Positions 25,125 through 33,266 of a DNA stretch of 64,000 nucleotides are shown piece by piece; position 1 is the first letter of the stretch, and each line of letters opens with the position of its first letter. This DNA comes from Clostridiales bacterium NK3B98 (lineage in GTDB: Bacteria > Bacillota > Clostridia > Oscillospirales > Oscillospiraceae): NCBI GenBank assembly GCA_000421005.1, contig ATWA01000004.1, positions 1-64,000 on the forward strand, in the 5' to 3' direction. Under the pieces are notes generated by a model. The model saw nothing but the letters and a program-made list of their open reading frames with translations, did no database searches and had not been told where the DNA came from. A program made the position numbers and the translations under genes.

Positions 25125-26777
25125 TTATTCCCCGGCCTCCATGGCGGACAGCAGCGGGGTCATGAGCTGTTTCTTCCGGCTGACCACGCCGGGGAGGTAC
25201 ACGCTGTTTTCCCCCGCTTCGCAGTGGAACGCCTGCTCCACATAGTCCTTGGCGCCAGCGCCTACAAAGAGCAGCTTGGTGGTCTCCCCAATGATATTGG
25301 TCAGCATGAGGAAAAGCATATCCAATCCGCTGGTGGGCAGAAGCTGGGTCAGATAGGGTATCATCTCCCCTTCCAGCCGGTCCAGCTCGCTCTGGCTGAC
25401 GCTGGTGACCTGCGCCACAGCAAGGGTCTTGTCCTCGGCGGTGAAGCGCTTATAGTCGGTGTGGAAGATTTCGTCCGGGGTCTTGTCCCCCAACTTGGAG
25501 CCGGCATTGAACATGGAGGTGGCGTGCTCCGTAATGTCGATTCCCGCAATCTTGGCCAGCATTTTGGCGATGGTCTGGTCGATCACGGTGCAGGTGGGCG
25601 AGCGGAACATCAGGGTATCGGAGAGAATGGCGGAGCAGAGCAGCCCGGCAATGGTGGGGGGAATCTCCACGTTGTTCTCCTGATACATCATGGTGACGAT
25701 GGTGGCTGTGCAGCCCAAAGGCTGATTGCGGAAGTAGATGGGGTTGGCGGTCTCCACCGAGTCGATCCGGTGGTGGTCGATGACCTCGATCACGTCGGCG
25801 GAGCGGATACCGTCCACTGCCTGATCCTTCTCGTTGTGATCCACCAGAATCACCTTCTGGCGCTCCATGTCCAGCAGGTTACGCTGAGAGAACATGCCCA
25901 TGTAGTTGCCTGCGCTGTCCAGCATGGGGAAATAGCGGATGCGCAGCTTGGACACTGTGGTGCGCACGTCGGTCACCAGATCATCATGGCGGAAGGTAAT
26001 CAGGTTTTTGGTCTTCATCACATGGCGCACCGGAACCGCCTGATTGATGAGTTTGGAGCAGGCGTAGGTATCCAGCGGAGAGGCCACAATGGCGCAGCCT
26101 GCCTCACTGGCCAGCTTCTGAATGGTCTTGGACACCTTAGAGCCCAGACAGACCACGATGCACCCCGCCTTCATCTCGATGGAGCAGAGCTGGCTTTCGT
26201 ACCGGTTGCCCAGAATGACCATATCATGCTCGTCGATATAGTCCTCCATCACGTCCGGGTTGGCGGCGGCCACGATCACCTTGCCCTGAGTGAAGTGTCC
26301 GTCCGGGTCGCCTACCACCAGCTCGCCCCCCAGCGCGTCCACAATGTTCCGGTAGCTGGTGCCGGCGGCGGCCAGTGCGTTGGCGCCCTGATCCTCCATG
26401 TAAAACCGGGCGATATCGCCCAGCGTCACAATGCCCTTGAGCTGGTTGTGGCGGTTGAGCACCGGGAGGGTGGTGATATTGTGGTCCCGCATATACTCCC
26501 ATGCCCGTTTCAGAGACATATGGGAGGAAATGCCCTCCACCTGACGGTACTGGATGTCGTCCAGCTGGGGTTCCAGCGAAGGCACCAGCTGGGGCTTTTC
26601 CACCCCGAATTTGTCCAGCACATACTGGGTCTCCGGGTTGACGTGTCCTGCCCGGCTGGGGATATATTCCTCCCCGGTGAGGGTGCGTTTTAAGTTGGCA
26701 TAGCTGATGGCGGAGCAAATAGAGTCGGTATCCGGGTTTTTATGTCCAATGACGATAACAGGCTTCATGCTTTGCAT
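25125..26777 (-). CDS. Manganese-dependent inorganic pyrophosphatase with CBS and DRTGG domains
   Basis: A 550-residue family II pyrophosphatase that splits PPi to phosphate. Order: DHH N-terminus (VIGHKNPDTDSICSAISYA), first CBS motif (about 60-115), DRTGG domain (about 120-240), second CBS (about 245-300), the rest of the DHH domain with VIDHHRID, then DHHA2. The CBS pair binds adenine nucleotides and the DRTGG part fits diadenosine polyphosphate control known for this subfamily. ATG at 26777 has GAAGGG upstream at short spacing; ATG at 26768 is the alternative. Confidence 0.92.
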   Translation of the reverse strand: MQSMKPVIVIGHKNPDTDSICSAISYANLKRTLTGEEYIPSRAGHVNPETQYVLDKFGVEKPQLVPSLEPQLDDIQYRQVEGISSHMSLKRAWEYMRDHNITTLPVLNRHNQLKGIVTLGDIARFYMEDQGANALAAAGTSYRNIVDALGGELVVGDPDGHFTQGKVIVAAANPDVMEDYIDEHDMVILGNRYESQLCSIEMKAGCIVVCLGSKVSKTIQKLASEAGCAIVASPLDTYACSKLINQAVPVRHVMKTKNLITFRHDDLVTDVRTTVSKLRIRYFPMLDSAGNYMGMFSQRNLLDMERQKVILVDHNEKDQAVDGIRSADVIEVIDHHRIDSVETANPIYFRNQPLGCTATIVTMMYQENNVEIPPTIAGLLCSAILSDTLMFRSPTCTVIDQTIAKMLAKIAGIDITEHATSMFNAGSKLGDKTPDEIFHTDYKRFTAEDKTLAVAQVTSVSQSELDRLEGEMIPYLTQLLPTSGLDMLFLMLTNIIGETTKLLFVGAGAKDYVEQAFHCEAGENSVYLPGVVSRKKQLMTPLLSAMEAGE

Positions 26778-26816
26778 CCATCCCTTCTGATGAAGTCTGA
26801 ATTGGTTTCCGCTTCC

Positions 26817-26845
26817 AGCATATCACATCCGGCAGTTTCTTTCAA
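26817..26845 (-). promoter_or_regulatory. Promoter of pyrophosphatase gene
   Basis: Minus-strand TTGAAA (26845-26840), 17-bp spacer, TATGCT (26822-26817). Confidence 0.6.
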
Positions 26846-26929
26846 GAAAGAGTTTCGTTCCCGGGTTGATATGAGCAAAAGTGACAGGAAGCAGCCGCAG
26901 GAAGGGAGATTGTTTAGAAATGGTACGCA

Positions 26930-26958
26930 TTGAAAATAAAAAAGTGTGTTGTTATAAT
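26930..26958 (+). promoter_or_regulatory. Promoter of serA
   Basis: TTGAAA (26930-26935), 17-bp spacer, TATAAT (26953-26958), 75 bp before the serA start. No T-box or attenuator is visible in the short leader. Confidence 0.75.
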
Positions 26959-27032
26959 ATCGGCTGAGAAGATATGTCCGCCGGGTCTGTTCCGGGGCAT
27001 AGCTGTTTTTCTACGGAGAGGAGATCTTTCCC

Positions 27033-28196
27033 ATGTTTCGAGTGAGAACAATGAACAAAATCGCCCCGGTGGGTCTTCAGGAGCTGCCGGAGGAGTATTA
27101 TCAGGTCAGCGACCAGTTTGAAAACTACGAGGGCATTCTGGTGCGCTCCGCCGTCCTGCACGATACTCAGTTCCCCCCGGAGCTGCGTGCCATCGCCCGG
27201 GCAGGCGCAGGGGTGAACAACATTCCCATCGACCGCTGCTCGGAAAACGGCATCGTCGTCTTTAACACCCCCGGTGCCAATGCCAACGCCGTGAAGGAGC
27301 TGGTGCTGGCAGCGCTGCTCTATTCCAGCCGGGATATCTTCGGTGGCAGCCAGTGGGTGAGAAACCGTGTGCTGGAAGGCACCGACGTGACCACTGTGGT
27401 AGAGCGGGGTAAGAGCGCTTTTATCGGCCCGGAAATCAGCGGTAAGACGCTGGGTGTCATCGGTCTCGGTGCCATCGGCGCCAAGGTGGCCAACTCCGCC
27501 ATCTCTCTGGGCATGAAGGTCATCGGCTATGACCCCTTCCTCACCGTAGACACCGCCCTGCTGCTGGACACCCATGTGCGCCACACCACAAAAATTGAGG
27601 AGCTGTACCGGGCGGCGGACTATATCACCATCCACGTTCCCTACAATAAGGACACCGCCGGACAGCTCAACGCCGAAGCCATTGAGCAGATGAAGGAGGG
27701 CGTGCGCATCCTCAACTTCGCCCGGGGCGGACTGGTGGACGACGATGCCATGATTGCCGGTTTGGAGAGCGGCAAGGTGGGTCGGTACATCACCGACTTC
27801 CCCAACAACCGTCTGGCCATGACAAAGAACGTCATCTGTACCCCCCATCTGGGTGCCTCCACCCCGGAGAGCGAGGAAAACTGCGCCGTCATGGCTGCCC
27901 GGGAGCTGCGGGATTATCTGGAAAACGGCAACATCAAAAACGCCGTCAACCTGCCCAACGTCTCTATGCCCCGCTCCGGTGTGTGCCGTCTGTGCCTGAT
28001 TCACCGCAATGTCCACTCGGTGCTGGCAGGCATTATGGACATTCTGGCCAAAAAGAACATCAACGTGGAGAACATGACCAACAAGTCCCGGGGCGAGTAC
28101 GCCTATACCATGGTGGACATGAACACGGTGGTTGGCGAGGACGTGCGTGCCGAGCTGTACACCATGAAATCCATGATCCGGGTACGCATTGTGTAA
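27033..28196 (+). CDS. serA: D-3-phosphoglycerate dehydrogenase
   Basis: A 387-residue NAD-dependent 2-hydroxyacid dehydrogenase catalysing the first step of serine synthesis. The nucleotide-binding motif is GVIGLGAIGAKVANSA, catalytic residues lie in ARAGAGVNNIP, NFARGGLVDDDA and CTPHLGASTPESEEN. A short C-terminal ACT domain (about 320-387, CLIHRNVHSVLAGIMDIL onward) would sense serine. This is the short SerA type common in Clostridia. AGGAGA lies 9 nt upstream. Single-gene transcript between its own promoter and terminator. Confidence 0.93.
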   Translation: MFRVRTMNKIAPVGLQELPEEYYQVSDQFENYEGILVRSAVLHDTQFPPELRAIARAGAGVNNIPIDRCSENGIVVFNTPGANANAVKELVLAALLYSSRDIFGGSQWVRNRVLEGTDVTTVVERGKSAFIGPEISGKTLGVIGLGAIGAKVANSAISLGMKVIGYDPFLTVDTALLLDTHVRHTTKIEELYRAADYITIHVPYNKDTAGQLNAEAIEQMKEGVRILNFARGGLVDDDAMIAGLESGKVGRYITDFPNNRLAMTKNVICTPHLGASTPESEENCAVMAARELRDYLENGNIKNAVNLPNVSMPRSGVCRLCLIHRNVHSVLAGIMDILAKKNINVENMTNKSRGEYAYTMVDMNTVVGEDVRAELYTMKSMIRVRIV

Positions 28197-28212
28197 TTCA
28201 TATCCCCCAAGC

Positions 28213-28252
28213 AAAAAGCGTGAGACTGTATGGAAACAGCCTCACGCTTTTT
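28213..28252. terminator. Bidirectional terminator between serA and hprK
   Basis: AAAAAGCGTGAG / CTCACGCTTTTT with an inner CTGT/ACAG pair. A and T runs serve both converging transcripts. Confidence 0.88.
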
Positions 28253-28307
28253 CTTGTTTTCCAGCGCAGCAGGAGACAGCCAGACCCCCTGCCCTGGCCG
28301 CCTATGC

Positions 28308-28326
28308 GGGCGCACACTGTGCGCCC
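28308..28326. repeat. Triloop palindrome at hprK 3' end
   Basis: GGGCGCAC-ACT-GTGCGCCC, an 8-bp perfect stem with a three-base loop that abuts the hprK stop codon. Same design as the triloop hairpin arrays at 57-317 and 42970-43095. Confidence 0.55.
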
Positions 28327-29280
28327 CTACTGCTGCCCCTGCTGGGCAAGCTGCCGGTCAAAATGGGCGTTGATCTGGTCGGTGAATTCCTGCGCCGCGT
28401 TATAACCCATCTTCCGGGTTCTGTTGTTCAACGCAGCCACCTCGACAATGACGGACAGGTTGCGTCCGGGCTTCACCGGGATGGTGACCATAGGCAGCTC
28501 CACATCCAGAATGGTGGTGTACTGGTTTTCCAGACCCAGACGGTCATAGATCATCCCTTCCCGCCATTGCTCCATGTTGATGACCATGTCAATCTGCTGG
28601 TTGTCCTTGACTGCCGCCATACCGAACAGGCGGCGCACGTCAATGATGCCGATGCCCCGCAGCTCCACATAATAGCGGATCAGCTCCGGCGCAGAGCCCT
28701 CCAATAGCTGGGTCCCGGTGCGGCAGATGTCCACAGCGTCGTCGGCGATCAGCCGGTGCCCCCGCTTCATCAGCTCCACCGCCGTCTCGCTTTTGCCGAC
28801 GCCGCTCTCTCCTACCAGCAGCACTCCCTCGCCGTAAATCTCCATCAGCACGCCGTGGCGGGTAATCCGAGGGGAGAGCGCCCGGGTCAGGGAGCCCAGC
28901 ATATGGGATTGCAGCTGCGCAGTATTCTGGTCGCTGAGCAGCACCGTCCGGTCGTGGCGCTTGGCCGCATCGATCAGCTCCGGAAACGGCTCCAGCCCCC
29001 GGGCGATGATTACTGCCGGGATGGGGCGGGAAAGCAGCTCATCGCAGCGCATCTGCCGTTCCTCAGCAGGAAGCCCCCGCAAATAAGTCCACTCTACCCT
29101 TCCCAGTAGCTGAATACGCTGGCAGTCGAAATAGTCGTAAAAGCCCACAAGCTGCAGGCCGGGACGGTTGATATTGGTCTTTTCGATGCGCAGCTTTTCG
29201 TAGTCACGCCCGCCGTGGATCACCTTCAGATCAAACTCCCGGATCAGCGCGCCCAGCTCCACATATCTGCCTCCGCTCAC
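28327..29280 (-). CDS. hprK: HPr kinase/phosphorylase
   Basis: A 317-residue HprK, which phosphorylates or dephosphorylates Ser46 of HPr and so sets carbon catabolite control. Walker A GESGVGKS (about 157-164), the HPrK signature VELRGIGIIDVRRLFG and the N-terminal domain are all present; length matches (about 310). GTG at 29280 is preferred since AAGGGGG lies 8 nt upstream; GTG at 29289 is the alternative and adds three residues. Its presence marks a Gram-positive type of carbon regulation. Confidence 0.95.
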   Translation of the reverse strand: MSGGRYVELGALIREFDLKVIHGGRDYEKLRIEKTNINRPGLQLVGFYDYFDCQRIQLLGRVEWTYLRGLPAEERQMRCDELLSRPIPAVIIARGLEPFPELIDAAKRHDRTVLLSDQNTAQLQSHMLGSLTRALSPRITRHGVLMEIYGEGVLLVGESGVGKSETAVELMKRGHRLIADDAVDICRTGTQLLEGSAPELIRYYVELRGIGIIDVRRLFGMAAVKDNQQIDMVINMEQWREGMIYDRLGLENQYTTILDVELPMVTIPVKPGRNLSVIVEVAALNNRTRKMGYNAAQEFTDQINAHFDRQLAQQGQQ

Positions 29281-29327
29281 CTGAGCCACCCCCTTCTTTT
29301 GAAAATCATCTTTCTTTACATAGCAGT

Positions 29328-29356
29328 ATTATAGCGTGTTCCCTGCGTTTTTGCAA
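29328..29356 (-). promoter_or_regulatory. Promoter of hprK
   Basis: Minus-strand TTGCAA (29356-29351), 17-bp spacer, TATAAT (29333-29328). Confidence 0.7.
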
Positions 29357-29429
29357 CTCTCTCTTTCCCCCTTTCCCCGCTGTCACAGGGAAAAGGCTGC
29401 TGATTTCTGAAAAAAATTGCTTTTCGCTC

Positions 29430-29458
29430 TTGATTTTCTCGCCGCCCTCTGGTACAAT
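29430..29458 (+). promoter_or_regulatory. Promoter of rpmB
   Basis: TTGATT (29430-29435), 17-bp spacer, TACAAT (29453-29458), 45 bp before the start codon. Confidence 0.7.
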
Positions 29459-29502
29459 CATTGATGCTGTTTATAGTAATTTCTAGCGAGGAGGTTAGCA
29501 AA

Positions 29503-29688
29503 ATGGCTAAATGCGATTTTTGTGGCAAGGGCGTTGCATTCGGTATTCAGGTTTCCCACTCTCACCGTCGCTCCAATCGTCCCTGGAAGCCCAACGTGAA
29601 GCGTGTTAAGGCAATCGTGAATGGCACCCCCACTCATGTGTATGTCTGCACCAGATGCCTCCGTTCCGGTAAAGTCGAGCGCGCTTAA
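29503..29688 (+). CDS. rpmB: 50S ribosomal protein L28 (zinc-ribbon form)
   Basis: A 61-residue L28 of the large ribosomal subunit. It keeps both C-x2-C pairs (AKCDFCGKG and VCTRCLRSG), so it is the zinc-binding C+ form. The basic centre SHSHRRSNRPWKPN is typical. GAGGAGG lies about 10 nt before the ATG. Monocistronic, with its own promoter and terminator. Confidence 0.96.
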   Translation: MAKCDFCGKGVAFGIQVSHSHRRSNRPWKPNVKRVKAIVNGTPTHVYVCTRCLRSGKVERA

Positions 29689-29704
29689 TGATGGCTGTGT
29701 GATT

Positions 29705-29737
29705 ACCTCTCTGTTTGGGAAGACAGAGAGGTTTTTC
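29705..29737 (+). terminator. Terminator of rpmB
   Basis: ACCTCTCTGT / ACAGAGAGGT stem followed by TTTTT, 16 bp after the stop. Confidence 0.88.
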
Positions 29738-29794
29738 TCTGCCCAAACGCACCAGCCCCCGGTCACCGTTTCCCATGGTGACCGGGGGCTATGT

Positions 29795-30187
29795 TTATAT
29801 GGATTCCCATCGGCTGCTGCCGGTGCACAAGCTGTTCCACTGACAGTCGCCGCAGATGCGTTCCCGCTGACCTGTCTCCAGAATGGCCCGCTGCACCTGT
29901 TGGGCAAACGCCCGGAAGGGCAGCGTCTCCCCTTCCGCCAGCGCACAGGCACGCAGTACGTCCCGGTCAAAGCGGGCAACCTTCTCTTCGGTGATGCACG
30001 CCGTTCCCCGGCGGTTGGGGCAGGCCTGACAGATGCAGTCCGTGCTGACGGTGAGCCGTACCTGCATCCCGGCGGTGAGGGCGGTCAGCATCTCCTCCAT
30101 CCGCCGGCAGAAGGCGGGAGAATAGCCATGTCCCTTGTAATAGGCAAGGCACATCCCGTGATGAGGACGAAGGGGCAGCACCCTCAT
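29795..30187 (-). CDS. DUF1284 family cysteine-rich protein
   Basis: A 130-residue protein. The N-terminal LPLRPHHGMCLAYYKGHGYS is diagnostic of DUF1284, and several Cys residues (DCICQAC, CGDCQWNSLC) suggest a bound metal or Fe-S cluster. Its ATG overlaps the bioY stop (ATGA), so it is translated from the biotin-regulated bioY transcript. The function is unknown; the shared operon suggests a link with biotin supply or a biotin enzyme, but that is inference. Confidence 0.82.
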   Translation of the reverse strand: MRVLPLRPHHGMCLAYYKGHGYSPAFCRRMEEMLTALTAGMQVRLTVSTDCICQACPNRRGTACITEEKVARFDRDVLRACALAEGETLPFRAFAQQVQRAILETGQRERICGDCQWNSLCTGSSRWESI

Positions 30188-30735
30188 GATAAGTTCACCG
30201 CCTTGGAAAGCCGGTTGGTAATGACAAAGGCAAGGGCGATTTTCAGCAGGTCAAAGGGAATGAAGGGCAGCACACACCACCCCAGCACCGTCCCCAGTGC
30301 CACTGCGCCGTTTTGGGCGGTGTACACCCAGAGAAACCAGAGGGTTCCGAATCCATAGCACACCGCCAGACCCAGCACCATGGACAGCAGCCGCAGCCAT
30401 CCACGGTTTTTTCCCGGTTTCTCCAACGCCCACATGACCAGCGCCGAGCCTATGAAGCCCACCAGATAGCCCCCGGTGCTGCCCAGCAGAACCCCCATTC
30501 CTCCGGTGAAGCCGGCAAACACCGGCACGCCCACTGCGCCCAGCAGCAGATACACCACCACTGACAGCGTCCCCAGCTTGCCCCCCAGCAGCCCCACAGC
30601 CGCAAACACGGCGAAGGTTTGCAGGGTGAAGGGAACGGTGGTGGGAATGGAAATCCACGAGCAAATGGCCATCAGCGCCGCAAACAGGGCAACCAGCACC
30701 ATATTTCTGGTCTTTATCCCGTTTCCTTGTCTCAT
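30184..30735 (-). CDS. bioY: Biotin ECF transporter substrate-binding subunit BioY
   Basis: A 183-residue integral membrane S component with six hydrophobic segments. PTTVPFTLQTFAVF in the first part and FAGFTGGMGVLLGSTGGYLVGF in the middle are BioY hallmarks. It captures biotin and uses a shared energising module (EcfA/A'/T) encoded elsewhere. AAAGGAGAGAGG precedes the ATG, and a BirA-type operator covers the transcript start. Confidence 0.95.
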   Translation of the reverse strand: MRQGNGIKTRNMVLVALFAALMAICSWISIPTTVPFTLQTFAVFAAVGLLGGKLGTLSVVVYLLLGAVGVPVFAGFTGGMGVLLGSTGGYLVGFIGSALVMWALEKPGKNRGWLRLLSMVLGLAVCYGFGTLWFLWVYTAQNGAVALGTVLGWCVLPFIPFDLLKIALAFVITNRLSKAVNLS

Positions 30736-30752
30736 TGTACCTCTCTCCTTTG

Positions 30753-30779
30753 GTAAACCTTATCATCATTTTGGTTTAC
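30753..30779 (-). promoter_or_regulatory. BirA-type biotin operator
   Basis: Inverted repeat GTAAACC-N13-GGTTTAC, 18 bp before the bioY ATG and directly downstream of its -10 box. This matches the GTTAACC/GGTTAAC design of BirA boxes in Firmicutes, so the biotin-protein ligase BirA probably shuts off bioY when biotin is plentiful. The protein-site match is inference from known family operators. Confidence 0.8.
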
Positions 30780-30790
30780 GTTCAGCAGAC

Positions 30791-30819
30791 AATATACCAC
30801 GCCGGGGCAGTTTCGTCAA
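30791..30819 (-). promoter_or_regulatory. Promoter of bioY operon
   Basis: Minus-strand TTGACG (30819-30814), 17-bp spacer, TATATT (30796-30791); the BirA-type repeat begins about 11 bp further down. Confidence 0.8.
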
Positions 30820-30970
30820 CCCTTCCCTTTTCTCGGTTTACATTGCATTTTTGCGCAACAGGGCAACAATCCCCTGATTTGTCTGTTCGGGAGACAGGTA
30901 TTTCCATTTTTTGCGCTGCGCGGGAGGACAAAGGCTCATATACTGGGGGGTAGAAAAGGAGGGAAAACCC

Positions 30971-31822
30971 GTGAGTCAATTTGGAATCGACGTATCATCC
31001 TACAACGGAAAAATCCGATGGGACAAGGTGAAAGAGGCGGGCTGCGGCTATGCAGTGCTGAAAATCACCCAGCGCAACCTCAGCTTTGACAACCGCTTCC
31101 GGGAGAACTGGAAGGGCTGCGCCCAGCAGCACATCCCCTGCGGCGTGTACCGCTACGTCTATGAGGCGACCCCCAAGCAAGCCCGGCGGGCGGCGGAGAT
31201 GGTGGTCAAGCTGCTGGACAGCGTAGACGCACCGGAGGGGACGATGGTATGGTGGGACATGGAGGACGACTCCATTGAGCCGGTTCTGGCGCAGGAGCGG
31301 GAGACGCTGAAGGAGAGCGTGCTCACTGCCCGGAAGGTGGTGGAGGAAGCCGGGTACGGCTTTGGCATCTACTGCGGGCTTTGGTGGTACCGCTCCATCA
31401 TCGGAAAAATGGACATTGACTGTCCCTATTGGATTGCCCGTTATCCCACCAGCCGGGCGCTGCCCTTTGGCACCGCCCCGGCAGCCAAATACCGTCCGGA
31501 GATCAAGGGACAGCTCTGGGGCTGGCAGTACAGCAGCGCCGGGCAGGTGCCGGGCATTGACCACCGCACCGACCTGGATGTGATCTACGGCAGCATCACC
31601 ACGCCCATTGTCTATGCCGAGCCCAAGGAGAACCTGCGCCGTGGCGACCGGGGAGACGGTGTGTGCTGGGTGCAGCAGCGGCTCAACTGCCATGGTGCCC
31701 ATCTGGCAGTAGACGGCATCTTTGGCCCCAAGACGGAGGAAGCGGTGCGGGCTTTTCAGCAGAAAAACGGGTTGGCAGTGGACGGTATCGTGGGACCCAA
31801 TACCCGCAGAAAGCTGCGATAG
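30971..31822 (+). CDS. GH25 lysozyme with C-terminal peptidoglycan-binding domain
   Basis: A 283-residue muramidase. The GH25 domain (about 1-200) begins FGIDVSSYNGKIRWDKVKEAG and has the catalytic MVWWDMEDDS; the C-terminal PG_binding_1 module (about 220-283) has the RRGDRGDGVCWVQQRLN and VDGIFGPKTEEAVRAFQ repeats. The GTG start at 30971 has AAAAGGAGG at good distance. There is no signal peptide or membrane helix, so export would need another route, release on lysis, or use inside the mother cell. No phage genes are nearby. Confidence 0.9.
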   Translation: MSQFGIDVSSYNGKIRWDKVKEAGCGYAVLKITQRNLSFDNRFRENWKGCAQQHIPCGVYRYVYEATPKQARRAAEMVVKLLDSVDAPEGTMVWWDMEDDSIEPVLAQERETLKESVLTARKVVEEAGYGFGIYCGLWWYRSIIGKMDIDCPYWIARYPTSRALPFGTAPAAKYRPEIKGQLWGWQYSSAGQVPGIDHRTDLDVIYGSITTPIVYAEPKENLRRGDRGDGVCWVQQRLNCHGAHLAVDGIFGPKTEEAVRAFQQKNGLAVDGIVGPNTRRKLR

Positions 31823-31830
31823 GAAACCCG

Positions 31831-33102
31831 TCACACCTGTTGGTTATAAATGGCTGCCACAGCGTCCCGGCTGCGTACCATCAGCAGCAGGCAGGCCGCC
31901 ACGCAGAGGGCAGAATTGGCCAGAATGATCCCCCGCTCGGGGAACCGCTCTGCCAGCGAGCCGGACACCAGCGACCCCAGCATACTGCCCGCCGAGTTGA
32001 GCATGAGAAACACCCCGTTAAACCGTGCCCGCACCCGGTCCGGAACATAGGACTGGGTGGAGGCAATGCGGATATTATAGGAAGTGACTCCTAAAATCCC
32101 CTCCAGCAGCATGGCCACCACCATCAGGGGGACGGGCAGGAAGAGTACGCTCCCATACAGCAGCTCTATGGTGAAGTAGACCATCAGGGCAATGGCAAAT
32201 TTCTTTTGGGTGGGTATGGTCACGCGATAGTGGATGATGCCGCCGATGAACCTGCCCACATCGCTCATGGCCGCCACAATGGAGTACAACGTCACCGCCG
32301 CCAGCGGCCAGCCAATAAAGCACTGGGCGTGGTTGCGAAAATAGGGCAGAAAGAGCTGAAAACTGCCGTTTCCGCAAAAGCTGGACACGATAAAATACAG
32401 GGTAATGGCCATTAGTCCCGCCTCGCCCCGGATGTAACCCAGTCCCTCCCGGAAGTCCTCCCGGAATTGGGCCAGAGGTCCCTTCCGGTTGGCAGGCGAG
32501 GCGTTTTCCATGTGGGTCTCCTGATAGCGGATAGACCGTTCAAACGAGGCCGCCACGAAAAAGCACAGTGCGTTGAAGGCAAACAGCGGGGTGAGGTCTC
32601 CCAGCCACTGATAGAGCAGAGCGGCAATGGGGGTACTCATGGCGGCGATGGGCCAGAGCACACTGGACACGGAGTATGCCTTGGAATAGTTGCCGGGGGA
32701 GATCAGATTGGGATAAAAGCTGTCATAGGCCACCCCGTACACGCCCTCGATGGAGCCCATCACCATGCAGGCTGCCAGCAGCAGCGGATAGCTGAACCAC
32801 CCGGAGCGCAGCAGGAAAAACAGCGCCAGATACAGCCCGGAGGTGAGATAATCCAGCCGGTAGATCACCTGTTTCCGGCTCACCCGGTCCAATATGGGGC
32901 CTGCCAGCAGCGGTGCTACCAGCATGGGCAATTGAAAGCATACATTGAATAGGGCGTAGAGAAAGGTGGAGTTGGTGTAATCCAGCACCATCACGCTCAC
33001 CGCAAAGGCGGACATAGCGCCGCCCACCATGGACACCACGCTGCCCAATGTAATAATGGTAAAATCCCGGGTCCAAAGCCCGGTTTTCCCTTGGTTCGTC
33101 AT
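31831..33102 (-). CDS. Major facilitator superfamily transporter
   Basis: A 423-residue protein with 12 predicted membrane segments. The N-terminal half begins LWTRDFTIITLGSVVSMVGG, like enterobactin-exporter/macrolide-efflux-type MFS proteins, and has the loop motif PILDRVSRKQVIYR between helices 2 and 3. Substrate unknown; drug or metabolite efflux is plausible. Start at 33102 has GGAGG 5 nt upstream. It converges on the lysozyme gene with only 8 bp between stops and no clear terminator. Confidence 0.87.
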   Translation of the reverse strand: MTNQGKTGLWTRDFTIITLGSVVSMVGGAMSAFAVSVMVLDYTNSTFLYALFNVCFQLPMLVAPLLAGPILDRVSRKQVIYRLDYLTSGLYLALFFLLRSGWFSYPLLLAACMVMGSIEGVYGVAYDSFYPNLISPGNYSKAYSVSSVLWPIAAMSTPIAALLYQWLGDLTPLFAFNALCFFVAASFERSIRYQETHMENASPANRKGPLAQFREDFREGLGYIRGEAGLMAITLYFIVSSFCGNGSFQLFLPYFRNHAQCFIGWPLAAVTLYSIVAAMSDVGRFIGGIIHYRVTIPTQKKFAIALMVYFTIELLYGSVLFLPVPLMVVAMLLEGILGVTSYNIRIASTQSYVPDRVRARFNGVFLMLNSAGSMLGSLVSGSLAERFPERGIILANSALCVAACLLLMVRSRDAVAAIYNQQV

Positions 33103-33146
33103 AAAGTCCTCCGTGATGGGAGATGTTCTCTCCCATTGTTCCAAAC

Positions 33147-33176
33147 AGGATACCAGAGGGCGGCCTTTGCAGTCAA
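33147..33176 (-). promoter_or_regulatory. Probable promoter of MFS gene
   Basis: Minus-strand TTGACT (33176-33171), 18-bp spacer, TATCCT (33152-33147). Confidence 0.5.
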
Positions 33177-33202
33177 GGGGGCGTTTTACCCATGTACAGG
33201 CC

Positions 33203-33236
33203 AACAGGCGCCGGAGCAAGTCCGGCGCCTGTTTTT
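33203..33236 (+). terminator. Plus-strand terminator without an upstream gene
   Basis: AACAGGCGCCGGA-GCAAG-TCCGGCGCCTGTT followed by TTTT. No plus-strand gene lies between this and the converging lysozyme gene 1.4 kb away. It stands at the left edge of the accessory island and may be a remnant of what was there before insertion. Confidence 0.75.
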
Positions 33237-33266
33237 GACGGATAAAGTGATCTGTCCTGAGGCAGA

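Noticed and set aside
30971-31822. Prophage remnant around the lysozyme gene
   Set aside because: No holin, structural or packaging genes are present; neighbours are bioY and an MFS transporter.
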